From: Maricaulis sp965242785
GTDB lineage: Bacteria; Pseudomonadota; Alphaproteobacteria; Caulobacterales; Maricaulaceae
Assembly (NCBI GenBank): GCA_965242785.1
Contig: CBDETA010000003.1
Span: 1-64,000, forward strand
Reading direction: 5' to 3'
Length of the DNA stretch: 64,000 bases
Shown: positions 25,018 through 34,124 of the stretch, in pieces
How the letters are laid out: every line of letters starts with the position of its first letter
Numbering within the stretch: the first letter of the stretch is position 1
Notes under the pieces: generated by a model
What the model was told of the DNA's origin: nothing
The model's database searches: none
What the model saw: only the letters and a program-made list of their open reading frames with translations
Position numbers and translations under genes: made by a program

Positions 25018-25802
25018 ATAGCCTCCGGGCGCTTGCACTGGTTCTCGGCGCAGGCGCCCTGATGGCCGGGCCCGTGCATGCGGGCGCCTGGCCGCAAGGC
25101 AAGGGTGAGGGGCTGGTTATCGTGACCGCCCTGACCGACCGGGCCGACCTGTCCTTCGACCGCTCGGGTGATCGGGTGGATGTCGGCCATTTTCACAAGG
25201 ACGAGGTCTCGGCCTATCTCGAATACGGCTTGACCGACCGCATCACCCTGACGGGCCGGCTGGCCTGGCAGACGGTCGAGCGGCGCGATGGTGCAGTGTT
25301 GGACCGGGCCACGGGGCTGGCTGCCAGCGAGCTCGGACTGCGTTATCCGGTGTGGCGCGATGCCAATGATGTCGCCGCCCTGCAACTCACGGCTCTGGTG
25401 CCGGGGGCTGGCGAGAATGTCTCCAACCAGCATTTCGGTGAGGGCGACATGGCCTACGATCTGCGGCTGCTTTGGGGCCGCAGCCTGGGTCTCGACCAGT
25501 TTGCGGAACTCCAGGCGTCGCACCGATGGCGCGACGGACTGGATCTGGACGAATTCCATCTCGACATCGCCTGGGGCTGGCAGGTCACGCCGCGCTGGGA
25601 AGTGCTGGCGCAGGGCTTTACGGTCTGGAATGCCGAGCCGGCGCGCGAGGCGCGGCCCGATTTTCGTCAGCACAAGCTGCAGCTGTCCGCGGGGCGGCGC
25701 TTCGGCTCGGCCACGCTGCATGGCGGCATCGCCTTCACACCCGCCGGCCGCAATGCGATCGATGAGCGCGTGTTGTTCGTCTCGCTCTGGCAGCGCTTCT
25801 GA
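24963..25802 (+). CDS. predicted small outer-membrane beta-barrel protein
   Basis: About 279 aa. After an Arg-rich n-region and a hydrophobic stretch (LRALALVLGAGALMAG, cut after VHA) the rest consists of amphipathic strands (SAYLEYGLTDRITLTGRLAW, FAELQASHRWRDGLDLDEFH, WEVLAQGFTVW) and ends in Phe (LFVSLWQRF), as in outer-membrane barrels. The start GTG 24963 is chosen because AAGGAG lies 5 bp upstream, inside the preceding gene, giving a 55-bp overlap in another frame. It is probably co-translated with the class II aldolase gene. Function unknown. Confidence 0.72.
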   Translation: MGGRARPGSAREPRLRGLDSLRALALVLGAGALMAGPVHAGAWPQGKGEGLVIVTALTDRADLSFDRSGDRVDVGHFHKDEVSAYLEYGLTDRITLTGRLAWQTVERRDGAVLDRATGLAASELGLRYPVWRDANDVAALQLTALVPGAGENVSNQHFGEGDMAYDLRLLWGRSLGLDQFAELQASHRWRDGLDLDEFHLDIAWGWQVTPRWEVLAQGFTVWNAEPAREARPDFRQHKLQLSAGRRFGSATLHGGIAFTPAGRNAIDERVLFVSLWQRF

Positions 25803-25805
25803 GCG

Positions 25806-26336
25806 CTATTGGGCCGTTTCCACAGCGATATGGGCGATCACATCGCGGACATCGTCCGGATTGCGCAGGCCGACAAAGCTCATCCGATTGCCCGGAACCA
25901 GCGCGCGCGGATTTGTGATCCAGGCTTCCAGCGCTGCCGTGTCCCAGGTCAGGCCCGCCTCGGTCAGCTGGCGGGAATAGGCAAAGCCGTCCTGGCTGGC
26001 AGCCGGGGCGCCGATCGTGCCGTGCAGGTTGGGGCCGACCGTGTGTCGGCCACCGGCGTCCAGCGTGTGGCAGGACTGGCAACGGCGGAATTGCCGGGCG
26101 CCATTGGCCAGGTCAGCGGCGGCATAGCTTTCGCCCAGCGAAGCCAGGATGGCGGCGGCATCACCGGCGCCCTGGGGCTCTGCAGCGGGCATGGCGGTTT
26201 CAGCCGGTGCCGCAGCATCGCTCGAGCCTGTCTGCGTTGCCGGCTGCTGATCGTCAGCGGCCGGTGCCGGTCCGGTCTCGCCGCCGCACGCGGTCAGGGC
26301 CAGGACGGACACAAGCGGAATCAGTTTGCGAAACAT
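25806..26336 (-). CDS. c-type cytochrome lipoprotein
   Basis: 176 aa. A lipobox (ALTACGG, Cys about residue 17) anchors it, followed by an Ala/Pro/Gln-rich linker of about 45 aa and a single class I cytochrome c domain: haem motif CQSCHT, the GPNLHGTIG segment and axial Met in VPGNRMSFVG. It is of the short membrane-tethered cytochrome c type (c550/c552-like) that shuttles electrons in the periplasm. GGGGAG precedes the ATG at 26336; the longer frame to 26519 is not needed. It converges on the barrel gene with a 3-bp gap. Confidence 0.9.
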   Translation of the reverse strand: MFRKLIPLVSVLALTACGGETGPAPAADDQQPATQTGSSDAAAPAETAMPAAEPQGAGDAAAILASLGESYAAADLANGARQFRRCQSCHTLDAGGRHTVGPNLHGTIGAPAASQDGFAYSRQLTEAGLTWDTAALEAWITNPRALVPGNRMSFVGLRNPDDVRDVIAHIAVETAQ

Positions 26337-26556
26337 GCTGGAACTCCCCGAATCTAATCTCCGCAGGGACATATAGCGCGTTCTCGGCGCGACGCGATGG
26401 GGCAGTCTGACGCTGTTGCGGGCAAGTCTCGAAATTACCGAGCCAACAGCGCTTTTCCTCTTGTGTGGCGGAACCGTTCCGTGTCCAAATCCGTTTTGCG
26501 GTCTGGAAGTCTGGGGCAACCGGTCGCAAGTGGGGACGGTTCAACTGGGGACAGGC

Positions 26557-27399
26557 ATGGACCAGACATACCGGCCGGTTTCCGTGGCGATCTGCGGCGC
26601 TGGCCATTCAGGATCCACACTGCTGGGTATGATACTCGGCAGTCACTCGCGTGCCTTCTACATGGGAGAGGGTGGCAAGGCGCGTTATCTCGGAGATGAG
26701 AGCAAGCCGCTGCGCAAGCGGGTCTGCAAGATCTGCGGCGAGGATTGTCCCGTCTGGTCCGGCTTCTCCTGGCAGGACGGGGAACCCCTCCATGCCCGGG
26801 TCGCCGCTCATGTCGGCAAGCCGGTCATCATCGATTCCACCAAGGACGAGGCCTGGATCGAGGCGCGCGCCGCCGAGACGGTGGGCGAGGGCGGCAAGGC
26901 CGTGCTGATCCTGCTGGGCCGGGACGGGCGCGCCGTCGTCAACTCGCGCATCCGCAAATATCCCGACCGCGATCCGGAAGCCCAGATCATGGACTGGGTC
27001 GGCAAGATGGCGTCCAGCGAAGCGCTGTTCGAGCGCTGGGCCGGCCCCAAGATCCGCATCCGTTACGAGGATCTGGCGACCTCGACCGAGGCTGTTGCCC
27101 GGGCACTGTGCTCGATCATCGGCCTCGACTACGAACCGGACATGCTGCGCTTCTCGCAGGGCGGGCAGCACGTGCTGGGCGGCAATAGCGGCACACAATT
27201 CATCGTCGCACGCGAGCAGGTTGGCGATCCGGAGGCGGCATTCGTCAGCCTCAATGACCGCACGCGCGACTATTACGAAAATCACTCAGGCGGCATCGAA
27301 CTGGACCTGCGCTGGCGCGACGAACTCGCAGCACCGCATCTGGCCCTGTTCGAGCGCCTGGCCTCGAAGGCCAATGCGGCCTTCAAATGGGAAGGGTAG
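26557..27399 (+). CDS. sulfotransferase family protein
   Basis: 280-aa PAPS-dependent sulfotransferase-like protein. The 5'-phosphosulfate binding loop is at residues 14-21 (GAGHSGSTLLGMIL) and the 3'-phosphate binding motif is LGRDGRAVVNSRIRK. A CKICGEDCPVW segment supplies Cys that may bind metal. GGGGA precedes ATG 26557; the frame upstream of it is not needed. The next gene also contains a sulfotransferase domain and starts 7 bp after the stop, and an ABC exporter follows. The acceptor is unknown; an exported carbohydrate or lipid is a fair guess. Confidence 0.82.
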   Translation: MDQTYRPVSVAICGAGHSGSTLLGMILGSHSRAFYMGEGGKARYLGDESKPLRKRVCKICGEDCPVWSGFSWQDGEPLHARVAAHVGKPVIIDSTKDEAWIEARAAETVGEGGKAVLILLGRDGRAVVNSRIRKYPDRDPEAQIMDWVGKMASSEALFERWAGPKIRIRYEDLATSTEAVARALCSIIGLDYEPDMLRFSQGGQHVLGGNSGTQFIVAREQVGDPEAAFVSLNDRTRDYYENHSGGIELDLRWRDELAAPHLALFERLASKANAAFKWEG

Positions 27400-27406
27400 A
27401 GTTGAA

Positions 27407-28837
27407 ATGGCAAGAGTAGACCTGGTTTTCCGACAGATCGACGAGCGCACGCGCGACGTGGCACTCGAACTGGCGATCAAGAACATCCAGCCGGAAAACG
27501 TGCATGTCATCGACAATGTCCGCCCGTTCACCGAATGCGTGAACCAGATGCTGCGGATCCAGCATGATTGCGATTATGTCGTCTATGTCGACGCCGACTG
27601 CCTGATCCTGGAAAACATCCGGCCCTTCATCGACCAGTGCGATGCGCCCTATGTCGACGCCTATGTGTCGGACCGTTTCCGCGGCCGTCTGCATTGCGGT
27701 GTGCACATCACCCGCACTGATGTCGTGCGCGCCATGGCGGCCGTGGAGCCGCCCAAGGGCGACATGAAATACGTGCTGCGTCCGGAATCCCGCCTGCGCA
27801 ACCTGGCCATGAAAAAGCTGGGCGAGGCCAAGCAGTTCCGCAATTTCGACATCCTGCACGACCATTTCCAGGCGCACAGCCACATCTTCCAGAAATACGC
27901 CCTGCGCGAACTGCGCAGCCGGACCAAGGTGCAACGCGTGCGGCTGGACCGCTCGATGATGCGCTGGACCTATGATGACAGCGTGTTCTGCGACCTGACC
28001 ATGGCGCGTCATGCGGTGGAGTATGCCCGCAAGGCGATGCCCAAGTCGGCCACAGCGGACGAGGTGCACGCCTTCATCGCCGACCTGCCGCGTCATGCCG
28101 CGGCCGAGATGGATCGCCTGGGATTGTCCGAGAAAGGGCCCTTCACCCGCAAGGAGCTGGACGCCTGGCTGGAGCAGAATTCGGACCGTATCGCCTATGG
28201 CCAGAAGGCCGACAAGCCGAAAGTCTTCGGCCTCGGCCTGTCACGCACGGGCACGCGCAGCCTGACCTCCGGCCTGCAGGTTCTGGGTTTCGACACGGCG
28301 CACTACCCGATCGACGAGGACACCTATATCGAGCTGTCCAACGCCCAGTACGACCTCACACTGCTGCGCTTCTATGATGGCCTCACCGACATCACGACCA
28401 TCCCCTTCTACCAGCAGTTCGACAAACTCTATCCGGGTTCCAAATTCGTCCTCACCATCCGGGACAAGGAGGAGTGGCTGGGCTCGTGTGCGCGCCACTG
28501 GTTCAACCGGCCGGCCTTCAAGGAGGTCGAGGATCCCGACGAGGAGGTGCACCTGCGCGTGCGCCAATTCCTGCGCGCGGCGGTCTATGGCTGCTACAAT
28601 TTCGACCGCGAGCGCTTTTCCTGGGTCTATGACCAGCACATCGAACAGGTGAAAGCCTATTTCCGCGACCGGCCCAATGATCTGTTGATCATGGATATCT
28701 GTGCCGGGGACGGGTTCGAGAAACTGGCGCGCTTCCTGGATCGCCCGGTTCCGGCCGAACCCTTCCCGCACAAGGGCGCAGTCCTGTCCCAGCAGATGAA
28801 GGCGCAGGCCGAGACCAAGACGGTGCGCGTCGCCTGA
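27407..28837 (+). CDS. fusion: glycosyltransferase-like N-domain plus sulfotransferase C-domain
   Basis: 476 aa in two parts. Residues about 1-200 carry a DxD-type motif in YVVYVDADCLILEN and a short GT-A-like arrangement (VHVIDNVRPFTECVNQML before it, RLHCGVHITRTDVVRAM after it). Residues about 270-460 form a sulfotransferase domain with the PAPS loop GLGLSRTGTRSL at 275-286, the Sulfotransfer_4-like type, and SKFVLTIRDKEEWLGS as 3'-phosphate motif. The start is ATG 27407, after GGGTAGAG. The longer frame from 27095 only shadows the previous gene. The fusion suggests one enzyme that both glycosylates and sulfates, or uses the N-domain for recognition. Confidence 0.75.
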   Translation: MARVDLVFRQIDERTRDVALELAIKNIQPENVHVIDNVRPFTECVNQMLRIQHDCDYVVYVDADCLILENIRPFIDQCDAPYVDAYVSDRFRGRLHCGVHITRTDVVRAMAAVEPPKGDMKYVLRPESRLRNLAMKKLGEAKQFRNFDILHDHFQAHSHIFQKYALRELRSRTKVQRVRLDRSMMRWTYDDSVFCDLTMARHAVEYARKAMPKSATADEVHAFIADLPRHAAAEMDRLGLSEKGPFTRKELDAWLEQNSDRIAYGQKADKPKVFGLGLSRTGTRSLTSGLQVLGFDTAHYPIDEDTYIELSNAQYDLTLLRFYDGLTDITTIPFYQQFDKLYPGSKFVLTIRDKEEWLGSCARHWFNRPAFKEVEDPDEEVHLRVRQFLRAAVYGCYNFDRERFSWVYDQHIEQVKAYFRDRPNDLLIMDICAGDGFEKLARFLDRPVPAEPFPHKGAVLSQQMKAQAETKTVRVA

Positions 28838-28844
28838 TCAAGCC

Positions 28845-30680
28845 ATGTCGCTCGACGATGACATTCCGGACGCTCCCCGGCCGCCGCGCGGCCAGGGCCT
28901 GCGGCATGCCTGGCGCACGCTGGACATGGTCGCCCGGGCGCGCCCGCTGCTGATCCTGGGCATTGCGGCGGTCACCATCCTGGTCGCCCTGCTGCCGCCG
29001 CTGGCGCTCTATGTCTCCAAGCTGATCATCGACAGCGTCGTCCTGGCGATCGACACCGGGGCGGCCGCCGATCGTGAGATGGCCCTGGTCTGGGTGGCGG
29101 TCGAAAGCGCGATCCTGGCCGTCCTGCTGGCCGGGCGAAAGGTCCAGACTTTCGCCAAGAACCAGTTGCATGCCGGGCTGGGCTTCATCGTCGCCGACCA
29201 CATCCTGGCCAAGTCCGACCGTTTCTCGCTGGCCCAGATCGAGGATCCGGACATCCAGGAGAAGATCATCCTGGCGCGCCAGTATGCGGCCGCGCGGCCC
29301 TATTCGCTGATCAACCGGATTTTCGAGGTCGGACAGTTCGCGCTGACCCTGGTGTCGATCCTCGTCCTCCTCCTGGCGACGGCGCCCTGGCTGGTCCTGC
29401 TGGTGATCGCCGGCGGGCTGCCGGTCTTCATCGGCAATCTGCGCTTTTCCGGGGACGCCTACCGTTTCTACACCGGCCGCACGCCGCAGATGCGCGAGCG
29501 CTCCTATCTGGAAGGCCTGGTGACCCAGGAGGCTCCCGCGCGCGAACGTCTGCATTTCGGACTGGGTGCGGCCCTGCGCCAGCGTTTCACCGACCTGTTC
29601 GAGACGCTGCATGGCGAGGATACCCGCCACAAGGCCCGCAAGACTTTCATCGGCACGCTTCTGGGCCTGGTCGGGGCGGCGGTATTCCTGGGCGGCAAGC
29701 TGTGGATCGTCGCCGTCACCATCGGCGGGGCTTTCACGCTGGGCCAGATGACCATGCTCATCGGTCTGCTGAAACAGGGCCAGGCCGGCGTCAACAGCCT
29801 GCTCCTGTCCTTTTCCGGCTCCTATGAGGACGTGCTCTACATCGCCAATCTCTACACCTTGCTGGACATGGAGGAGGACCGCCCGGTGGGCGGAGCCGAC
29901 GCCGGGCCCAGGCCGGGGGAGGGGTTGGTCTTCGACCAGGTCTCCTTCCGCTATCCGGGCCAGAAACGGCCGGCTCTGGACGCTGTCAGCTTTCATCTCA
30001 AGCCGGGCATGCGCCTGGGCATTGTCGGGGCCAACGGGTCGGGCAAGACGACGCTCGTCAAACTGGCGGCCGGTCTCTATCGCCCGGCTGCCGGACGCGT
30101 CACGCTGGACGGGCTGGATCTGGAGGCTTGGAACACGGACGCCCTGCGCCGCCGTCTGGGCGTGCTGTTCCAGCCGCATGTGAATTACAAGCTGACCGTC
30201 CGTGACAATATCCTGGCCGGTGCCGGTTTCGACGCGAACACGCCGCAGGCCGAAATCGAGCGCGCCCTGGATGAAGGCCTGGCCCGTTCGGTGGTCGAGG
30301 AATTGCCTGGCGGCCTTGATGCCCGTCTCTCCAAGCGCTTCCCGGAGGGCCTCGACCTCTCAGGCGGCCAATGGCAGCGCCTGGCCATGGCGCGCGCTCG
30401 CCTCAACGACAAGGCCGACATCCTGATCCTGGACGAACCGACCGCCGCCCTGGACCCCGAAGCGGAAGCCGCTGTCATGGCGCGTGACCTCAAGGGCAAG
30501 TCCCTGGTCCTGATCTCCCACCGCCTCGCCAATCTGCGTTCCGCTGACGAAATCCTGGTGCTGGAGAAAGGGCGGCTGGTCGAACGGGGCGACCACAAGG
30601 CGCTGATGGCCAAAGGCGGCCGCTATGCCGAATTGTTCGCGCTGCAGGCCGAGGCCTATGCGCCAGACCCGGCGGGCTGA
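28845..30680 (+). CDS. ABC transporter, fused membrane and ATPase domains
   Basis: 611-aa half-transporter of the exporter type: an N-terminal domain with about six membrane segments (residues 20-320) and a C-terminal ATPase domain with Walker A GANGSGKTT (about 394-402), signature LSGGQWQRLAMARA (about 504) and Walker B ILILDEPTAALD (about 527). The D-loop and H-loop (LISHRLAN) are intact, so it should be an active MsbA-like homodimeric exporter. It starts 7 bp after the fusion gene, so it is likely in the same operon; exporting the sulfated product is inference. Its last 25 bp overlap the convergent 30656-31534 gene. Confidence 0.92.
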   Translation: MSLDDDIPDAPRPPRGQGLRHAWRTLDMVARARPLLILGIAAVTILVALLPPLALYVSKLIIDSVVLAIDTGAAADREMALVWVAVESAILAVLLAGRKVQTFAKNQLHAGLGFIVADHILAKSDRFSLAQIEDPDIQEKIILARQYAAARPYSLINRIFEVGQFALTLVSILVLLLATAPWLVLLVIAGGLPVFIGNLRFSGDAYRFYTGRTPQMRERSYLEGLVTQEAPARERLHFGLGAALRQRFTDLFETLHGEDTRHKARKTFIGTLLGLVGAAVFLGGKLWIVAVTIGGAFTLGQMTMLIGLLKQGQAGVNSLLLSFSGSYEDVLYIANLYTLLDMEEDRPVGGADAGPRPGEGLVFDQVSFRYPGQKRPALDAVSFHLKPGMRLGIVGANGSGKTTLVKLAAGLYRPAAGRVTLDGLDLEAWNTDALRRRLGVLFQPHVNYKLTVRDNILAGAGFDANTPQAEIERALDEGLARSVVEELPGGLDARLSKRFPEGLDLSGGQWQRLAMARARLNDKADILILDEPTAALDPEAEAAVMARDLKGKSLVLISHRLANLRSADEILVLEKGRLVERGDHKALMAKGGRYAELFALQAEAYAPDPAG

Positions 30681-31534
30681 TCCGTCAAAGCCTGGGTGGC
30701 GGACGCGAAACCATAACGGGTCAAGGCGTCATCCAGCAGGTGCTGGTCCTGCACTTCCCAGGGGTGAAAGCCGGGACGCAGGAAAGCCAGCCAAGGCAGG
30801 ATGATCCGGCGCACCACGCCCGGCTTGCCCAGCAGATAGCCCAGGAGCCGCCAGCGCGCGCTCCAGCCGGTGATACCGTCCTGGGCCAGCAGGCGCAGGC
30901 TCTCGATCCAGCGGCCGGTGATGAAATTGCGCGAGACATTGAGAAACACCAGACAGCGCACGCTCCAGCGCTTGTGTGCCGGGACCTCGCGCATGACATG
31001 CGCCAGCGTGTCGAAGGCCACGGCCTTGTGCTCGATCTCCTCGATCGCATGCCAGGCCCACATGCGCTGGTCTTCGGGGTCGGTGCCGTCCAGCAATTCG
31101 GGATGTTTCAGGGCGGAATGGGCGAAGATCGCCGTGAAGTGTTCCAGCGCCACCGTCATCGCCAGCTGGGCAACCGGATGCTGCTCGCGCGCTTCGGCCA
31201 GCCGCGCCTCGACGCGCTCCACCTCTTCGGCAATGTCATAGCCGGCGGCCTCGACGCGCCGGTTGAACGTGTTGTGCTCGCGCGTGTGGAAGGCTTCCTG
31301 TTTGGCAAAATCCCGGATCTGTGCGGCCAGCGGGGCCGGCACATCCTTCTGGAAGCGGCGCACGCTTTCGATGAAGAAGGTCTCGCCGGCCGGGAAGGTG
31401 ATCGACAGCGCATTGTGCCAGGCCGTGGCCACCGGATCGCCGCCCAGCCACCAGCGCCGCGCCACGTCCTCGGGCGCAAAACGCAGGTTGCGCGGCTGGA
31501 TGGCCAGATCGGCCGGTGCGCCAGAGACAGGCAT
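30656..31534 (-). CDS. predicted metal-dependent hydrolase (PF10118 type)
   Basis: 292-aa soluble helical protein. Family features are the start IQPRNLRFAPEDVARRWW, the metal-ligand-rich helices QEAFHTREHNTFNR, ALEHFTAIFAHSALKHPE and WAWHAIEEIEHKAVAFD, spaced as in di-metal four-helix carboxylate proteins. The N-terminal NALSITFPAGETFFIESVRRF is characteristic of PF10118. GGGGAG lies 6 bp before the ATG. The last codons overlap the end of the ABC gene. It is divergent from the MFS gene. The reaction is not established for the family. Confidence 0.85.
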   Translation of the reverse strand: MPVSGAPADLAIQPRNLRFAPEDVARRWWLGGDPVATAWHNALSITFPAGETFFIESVRRFQKDVPAPLAAQIRDFAKQEAFHTREHNTFNRRVEAAGYDIAEEVERVEARLAEAREQHPVAQLAMTVALEHFTAIFAHSALKHPELLDGTDPEDQRMWAWHAIEEIEHKAVAFDTLAHVMREVPAHKRWSVRCLVFLNVSRNFITGRWIESLRLLAQDGITGWSARWRLLGYLLGKPGVVRRIILPWLAFLRPGFHPWEVQDQHLLDDALTRYGFASATQALTDQPAGSGA

Positions 31535-31797
31535 GGCAGGGGCTCCCCTTGTGTGACCATTGCGAGTGAACGCCGTTCACTTTCTGCCGCCCGGGCGGAG
31601 CTGTCAACGGGTCACCTCGAAATGTCGCTCTAGAAGCCCGGTTTTGCCGCGTTACCGATGTTTCATAACCCTTATCCCCAAGTTTCGATAAAACGGTATG
31701 CTGATCATGGCGGATTTCGGTTGTGAATCCCGGGCCGCTCTGTCTAGGCTGCAGCCATAAACAAGACATCGGTGCCTCAAGGCGCCCGGGGAGAGAC

Positions 31798-33150
31798 ATG
31801 ACCGATACCACACAGGCCGGCGGCAAGACCGCGGCGCAGACGATCGAGCCTCTTGCCGCAGGACCGCGCCGCTACGCGCTGGGCCTGCTCCTGGTCATCT
31901 ACATCCTCAACTTCCTCGACCGCCAGGTCGTCAACATCCTGGCCGAGCCGATCAAGCTGGATCTGGGCCTGGCAGACTGGCAGCTGGGCGCGCTGACCGG
32001 GCTTGCCTTTGCGCTCTTCTATACCGTGCTGGGCCTGCCGATCGCCCGGCTGGCGGAAAAGGCCAACCGGGTCTCCATCATCTCCATCGCGGTGGGTTTC
32101 TGGAGTGTCTGCACCATGGCCTGCGGCGTGGCGGGCAATTTCATCCAGCTCCTGATCGCCCGCATCGGTGTCGGCGTGGGCGAGGCGGGCTGCACGCCGC
32201 CGGCCCATTCGCTGATCTCCGATTACACCCCGGCCGCCAAGCGCGCTTCGGCCATCGCCTTCTACTCCATGGGCATCCCGCTGGGATCGCTGGCCGGCAT
32301 GGCGCTGGGCGGGATCATCGCCGACAGTTTCGGCTGGCGTGCGGCTTTCTTCGTCGCCGGTGCGCCGGGCCTGATCCTCGCCATCCTGGCCTGGTTCACC
32401 CTGCCGGAACCGCGCAAGAATGCGCCCAAGCCCAAGGCGTCGGACCATCCCGGCATCATGGATGCGATCCGCGAGCTTTCCAGCAAGCCGGCCTTCCTGT
32501 GGATGGCCCTGGGCGCGGCGATCAAGGCGATGGTCTCCTACGGCCATATCGCCTTTTACGGCTCCTTCTACCTGCGCAATCACGGTGAGGGTCTGCAGGG
32601 CATGGCCGACGCGGTGAACGGCCTCTTGGGAACCGAGCTCGGCGCCATCGGCTTTGCCGGGCTGGTGCTGGGCCTCCTGATCGGGATTTTCGGCGCCATC
32701 GGCACCTTTGCCGGCGGCCAGCTCGCAGACCGTTTCATCTCGAGGGATGCGCGCGCCTATGCCGGCATCCCTGCCGCGGCGCTGATCATCGGTATCCCGC
32801 CCTTCCTGATCGCCATGCTGACGGGGTCCGCCTGGCTCTCGCTGTTCGCGCTGGCCTTCGTCACCCTGTTGAACTCGGTCTGGTACGGCCCGGTCTTCGC
32901 CTGCGCCCAGAGCCTGGTGAAGCCGCGCACCCGCGCCACCGCCTCGGCCGTCATCCTCTTCGTCATCAACCTGATCGGCCTGGGCCTCGGCCCGCTCCTG
33001 GCCGGCATCATCTCAGACGCCTTCGCCATCCAGCACGGCGCCGCCGAAGGCCTGCGCTACTCCCTGGTGGCCATCGGCCTGGTCGGCTTGCTGGCGGTGC
33101 CCAGCTTCTGGCTGGCGTCGCGGACGCTGCGGGATGATGTGGAGGTGTAA
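31798..33150 (+). CDS. MFS transporter
   Basis: 450-aa major facilitator with about 12 membrane segments. The first-segment motif LLVIYILNFLDRQVVNILAEPIK and the loop 2-3 region GLPIARLAEKANRV are of the spinster-like/sugar-phosphate type. ATG 31798 is preceded by GGGGAGAG; the longer frame from 31723 is not supported. The long cytoplasmic loop has LPEPRKNAPKPKASDHPGIMD. The substrate cannot be read from sequence. It is divergent from the PF10118 gene across a 263-bp gap that must hold both promoters; I see no certain operator there. Confidence 0.88.
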   Translation: MTDTTQAGGKTAAQTIEPLAAGPRRYALGLLLVIYILNFLDRQVVNILAEPIKLDLGLADWQLGALTGLAFALFYTVLGLPIARLAEKANRVSIISIAVGFWSVCTMACGVAGNFIQLLIARIGVGVGEAGCTPPAHSLISDYTPAAKRASAIAFYSMGIPLGSLAGMALGGIIADSFGWRAAFFVAGAPGLILAILAWFTLPEPRKNAPKPKASDHPGIMDAIRELSSKPAFLWMALGAAIKAMVSYGHIAFYGSFYLRNHGEGLQGMADAVNGLLGTELGAIGFAGLVLGLLIGIFGAIGTFAGGQLADRFISRDARAYAGIPAAALIIGIPPFLIAMLTGSAWLSLFALAFVTLLNSVWYGPVFACAQSLVKPRTRATASAVILFVINLIGLGLGPLLAGIISDAFAIQHGAAEGLRYSLVAIGLVGLLAVPSFWLASRTLRDDVEV

Positions 33151-33230
33151 GGGGGAGGCGGGACCGGATCTTCCCCTGTGCTGGACACGGGCTGATTGGA
33201 CAGTGTCCCTGCGTGATTGCGCTGCCCATG

Positions 33231-33266
33231 TCTCCCGGCCGAAGCCCGGCGACTGCCGGGCGGAGA
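33231..33266. repeat. REP-like palindrome 1
   Basis: Imperfect hairpin TCTCC..GCCCGGC-GACT-GCCGGGC..GGAGA just downstream of the MFS stop. It could act as a transcription terminator or as a dispersed repeat. Confidence 0.5.
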
Positions 33267-33314
33267 GCCAGGACCTCCTGATCCACCGCCTTGCTCGCCC
33301 TCTCCAATGAAGGG

Positions 33315-33342
33315 TCCCGGATAGCGCTGCGCGCTTCCGGGA
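33315..33342. repeat. REP-like palindrome 2
   Basis: Inverted repeat TCCCGGATAGCGC / GCGCTTCCGGGA with a short loop and one internal mismatch pair. Its form matches short palindromes scattered in alphaproteobacterial intergenic DNA. Confidence 0.5.
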
Positions 33343-33611
33343 GAAATGAGCGCGCTATGTGAGGAAAAGCGGTTTCGCTTGCCTAAGGTGAAACCGCAAC
33401 GCCCCCCGCGCGACGCCCCTTCATTGATCCCTTGCCGGGATTTCGTCTCGGGGTTTCAGCCTGACAAGGGATGTATGGGGCAGGCTGTGCGTGGACGCGA
33501 GGATGCTCCTATGGAGGCAGTTCCGGCTTTCAACCGCTCGGGATCAGATCGCGTGGCGCGGGTTTTCCCGTCGTGCTCAACAGGCCAGAGCGGTTGTCAA
33601 AGTCGGTGTCT

Positions 33612-34124
33612 TCAGCGGGATTCGGGCCGCACCCGGTCCTGGTAGATCAGGAACAGTCCCAGAAGCGTGCAGAGCAGGATGATGTTGATCGCCCAGTTCA
33701 CCAGCGAGGTGTGCATCAGCGAGGTCAGTTCATAGCCGGCATAGACCGCTGAGGCGAAGATCCAGACGCCGAAATCCAGGGTGAACGCCAGGGCGAACAC
33801 GGGCAGGGCCTGCCAGCGGTCGCGGGCAATCAGGAAGGCTGCCAGCGCATAGCTCGACAGGGCGACGAGGTCGATCAGATGCAGGGCCAGCGATAGGGCG
33901 TCGGACAGGTCCGACATTTCCCCGCCGCCCTCAAGCCCACCATCCAGCCCGAATTGCGCCGCCACGGCCACGGCGAACTGGCTGACCAGATAGATGGCCC
34001 ACCCCGTGGAGACGGCAAACATGATGCCACGCGCAGCGGCCCGCAGCGAGGGTGGCAAAGCGCCAGACACCTGTCCGGCATCCAGATCCAGTTGCTCCTC
34101 ATGGGACGGGCGAGTATCGCGCAT
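33612..34124 (-). CDS. predicted membrane protein, unknown function
   Basis: 170 aa with about four membrane segments (GIMFAVSTGWAIYLVSQFAV, ALHLIDLVALSSYALAAFLI, VFALAFTLDFGVWIFASAVY, VNWAINIILLCTLLGLFLIY). The loop after the first segment is acidic and Gly-rich (GLDGGLEGGGEMSDLSD). I start at ATG 34124 (MRDTRPSHEEQL). The frame stays open upstream, but third-position GC there is clearly lower than in neighbouring genes. I do not recognise a family. It lies at the left border of the metal island and points away from it. Confidence 0.6.
   Translation of the reverse strand: MRDTRPSHEEQLDLDAGQVSGALPPSLRAAARGIMFAVSTGWAIYLVSQFAVAVAAQFGLDGGLEGGGEMSDLSDALSLALHLIDLVALSSYALAAFLIARDRWQALPVFALAFTLDFGVWIFASAVYAGYELTSLMHTSLVNWAINIILLCTLLGLFLIYQDRVRPESR

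Larger units (their letters stand above)
33151..33611. other. 461-bp gap without a gene
   Basis: No convincing gene: open frames here (33346-33645 and others) are short, have no ribosome binding site and give low-complexity products. The first half holds two REP-like palindromes (listed separately). The rest shows nothing I can assign. It separates the housekeeping-type genes from the metal-resistance island. Confidence 0.5.

Noticed and set aside
28845..30680. RiPP export cluster
   Set aside because: The ABC exporter lacks a peptidase domain and no precursor peptide or modifying enzyme is nearby; sulfotransferases are the only partners.
33346..33752. Plus-strand frames of 60-100 aa
   Set aside because: No ribosome binding site, no motif, and they run into the reverse-strand membrane protein gene.
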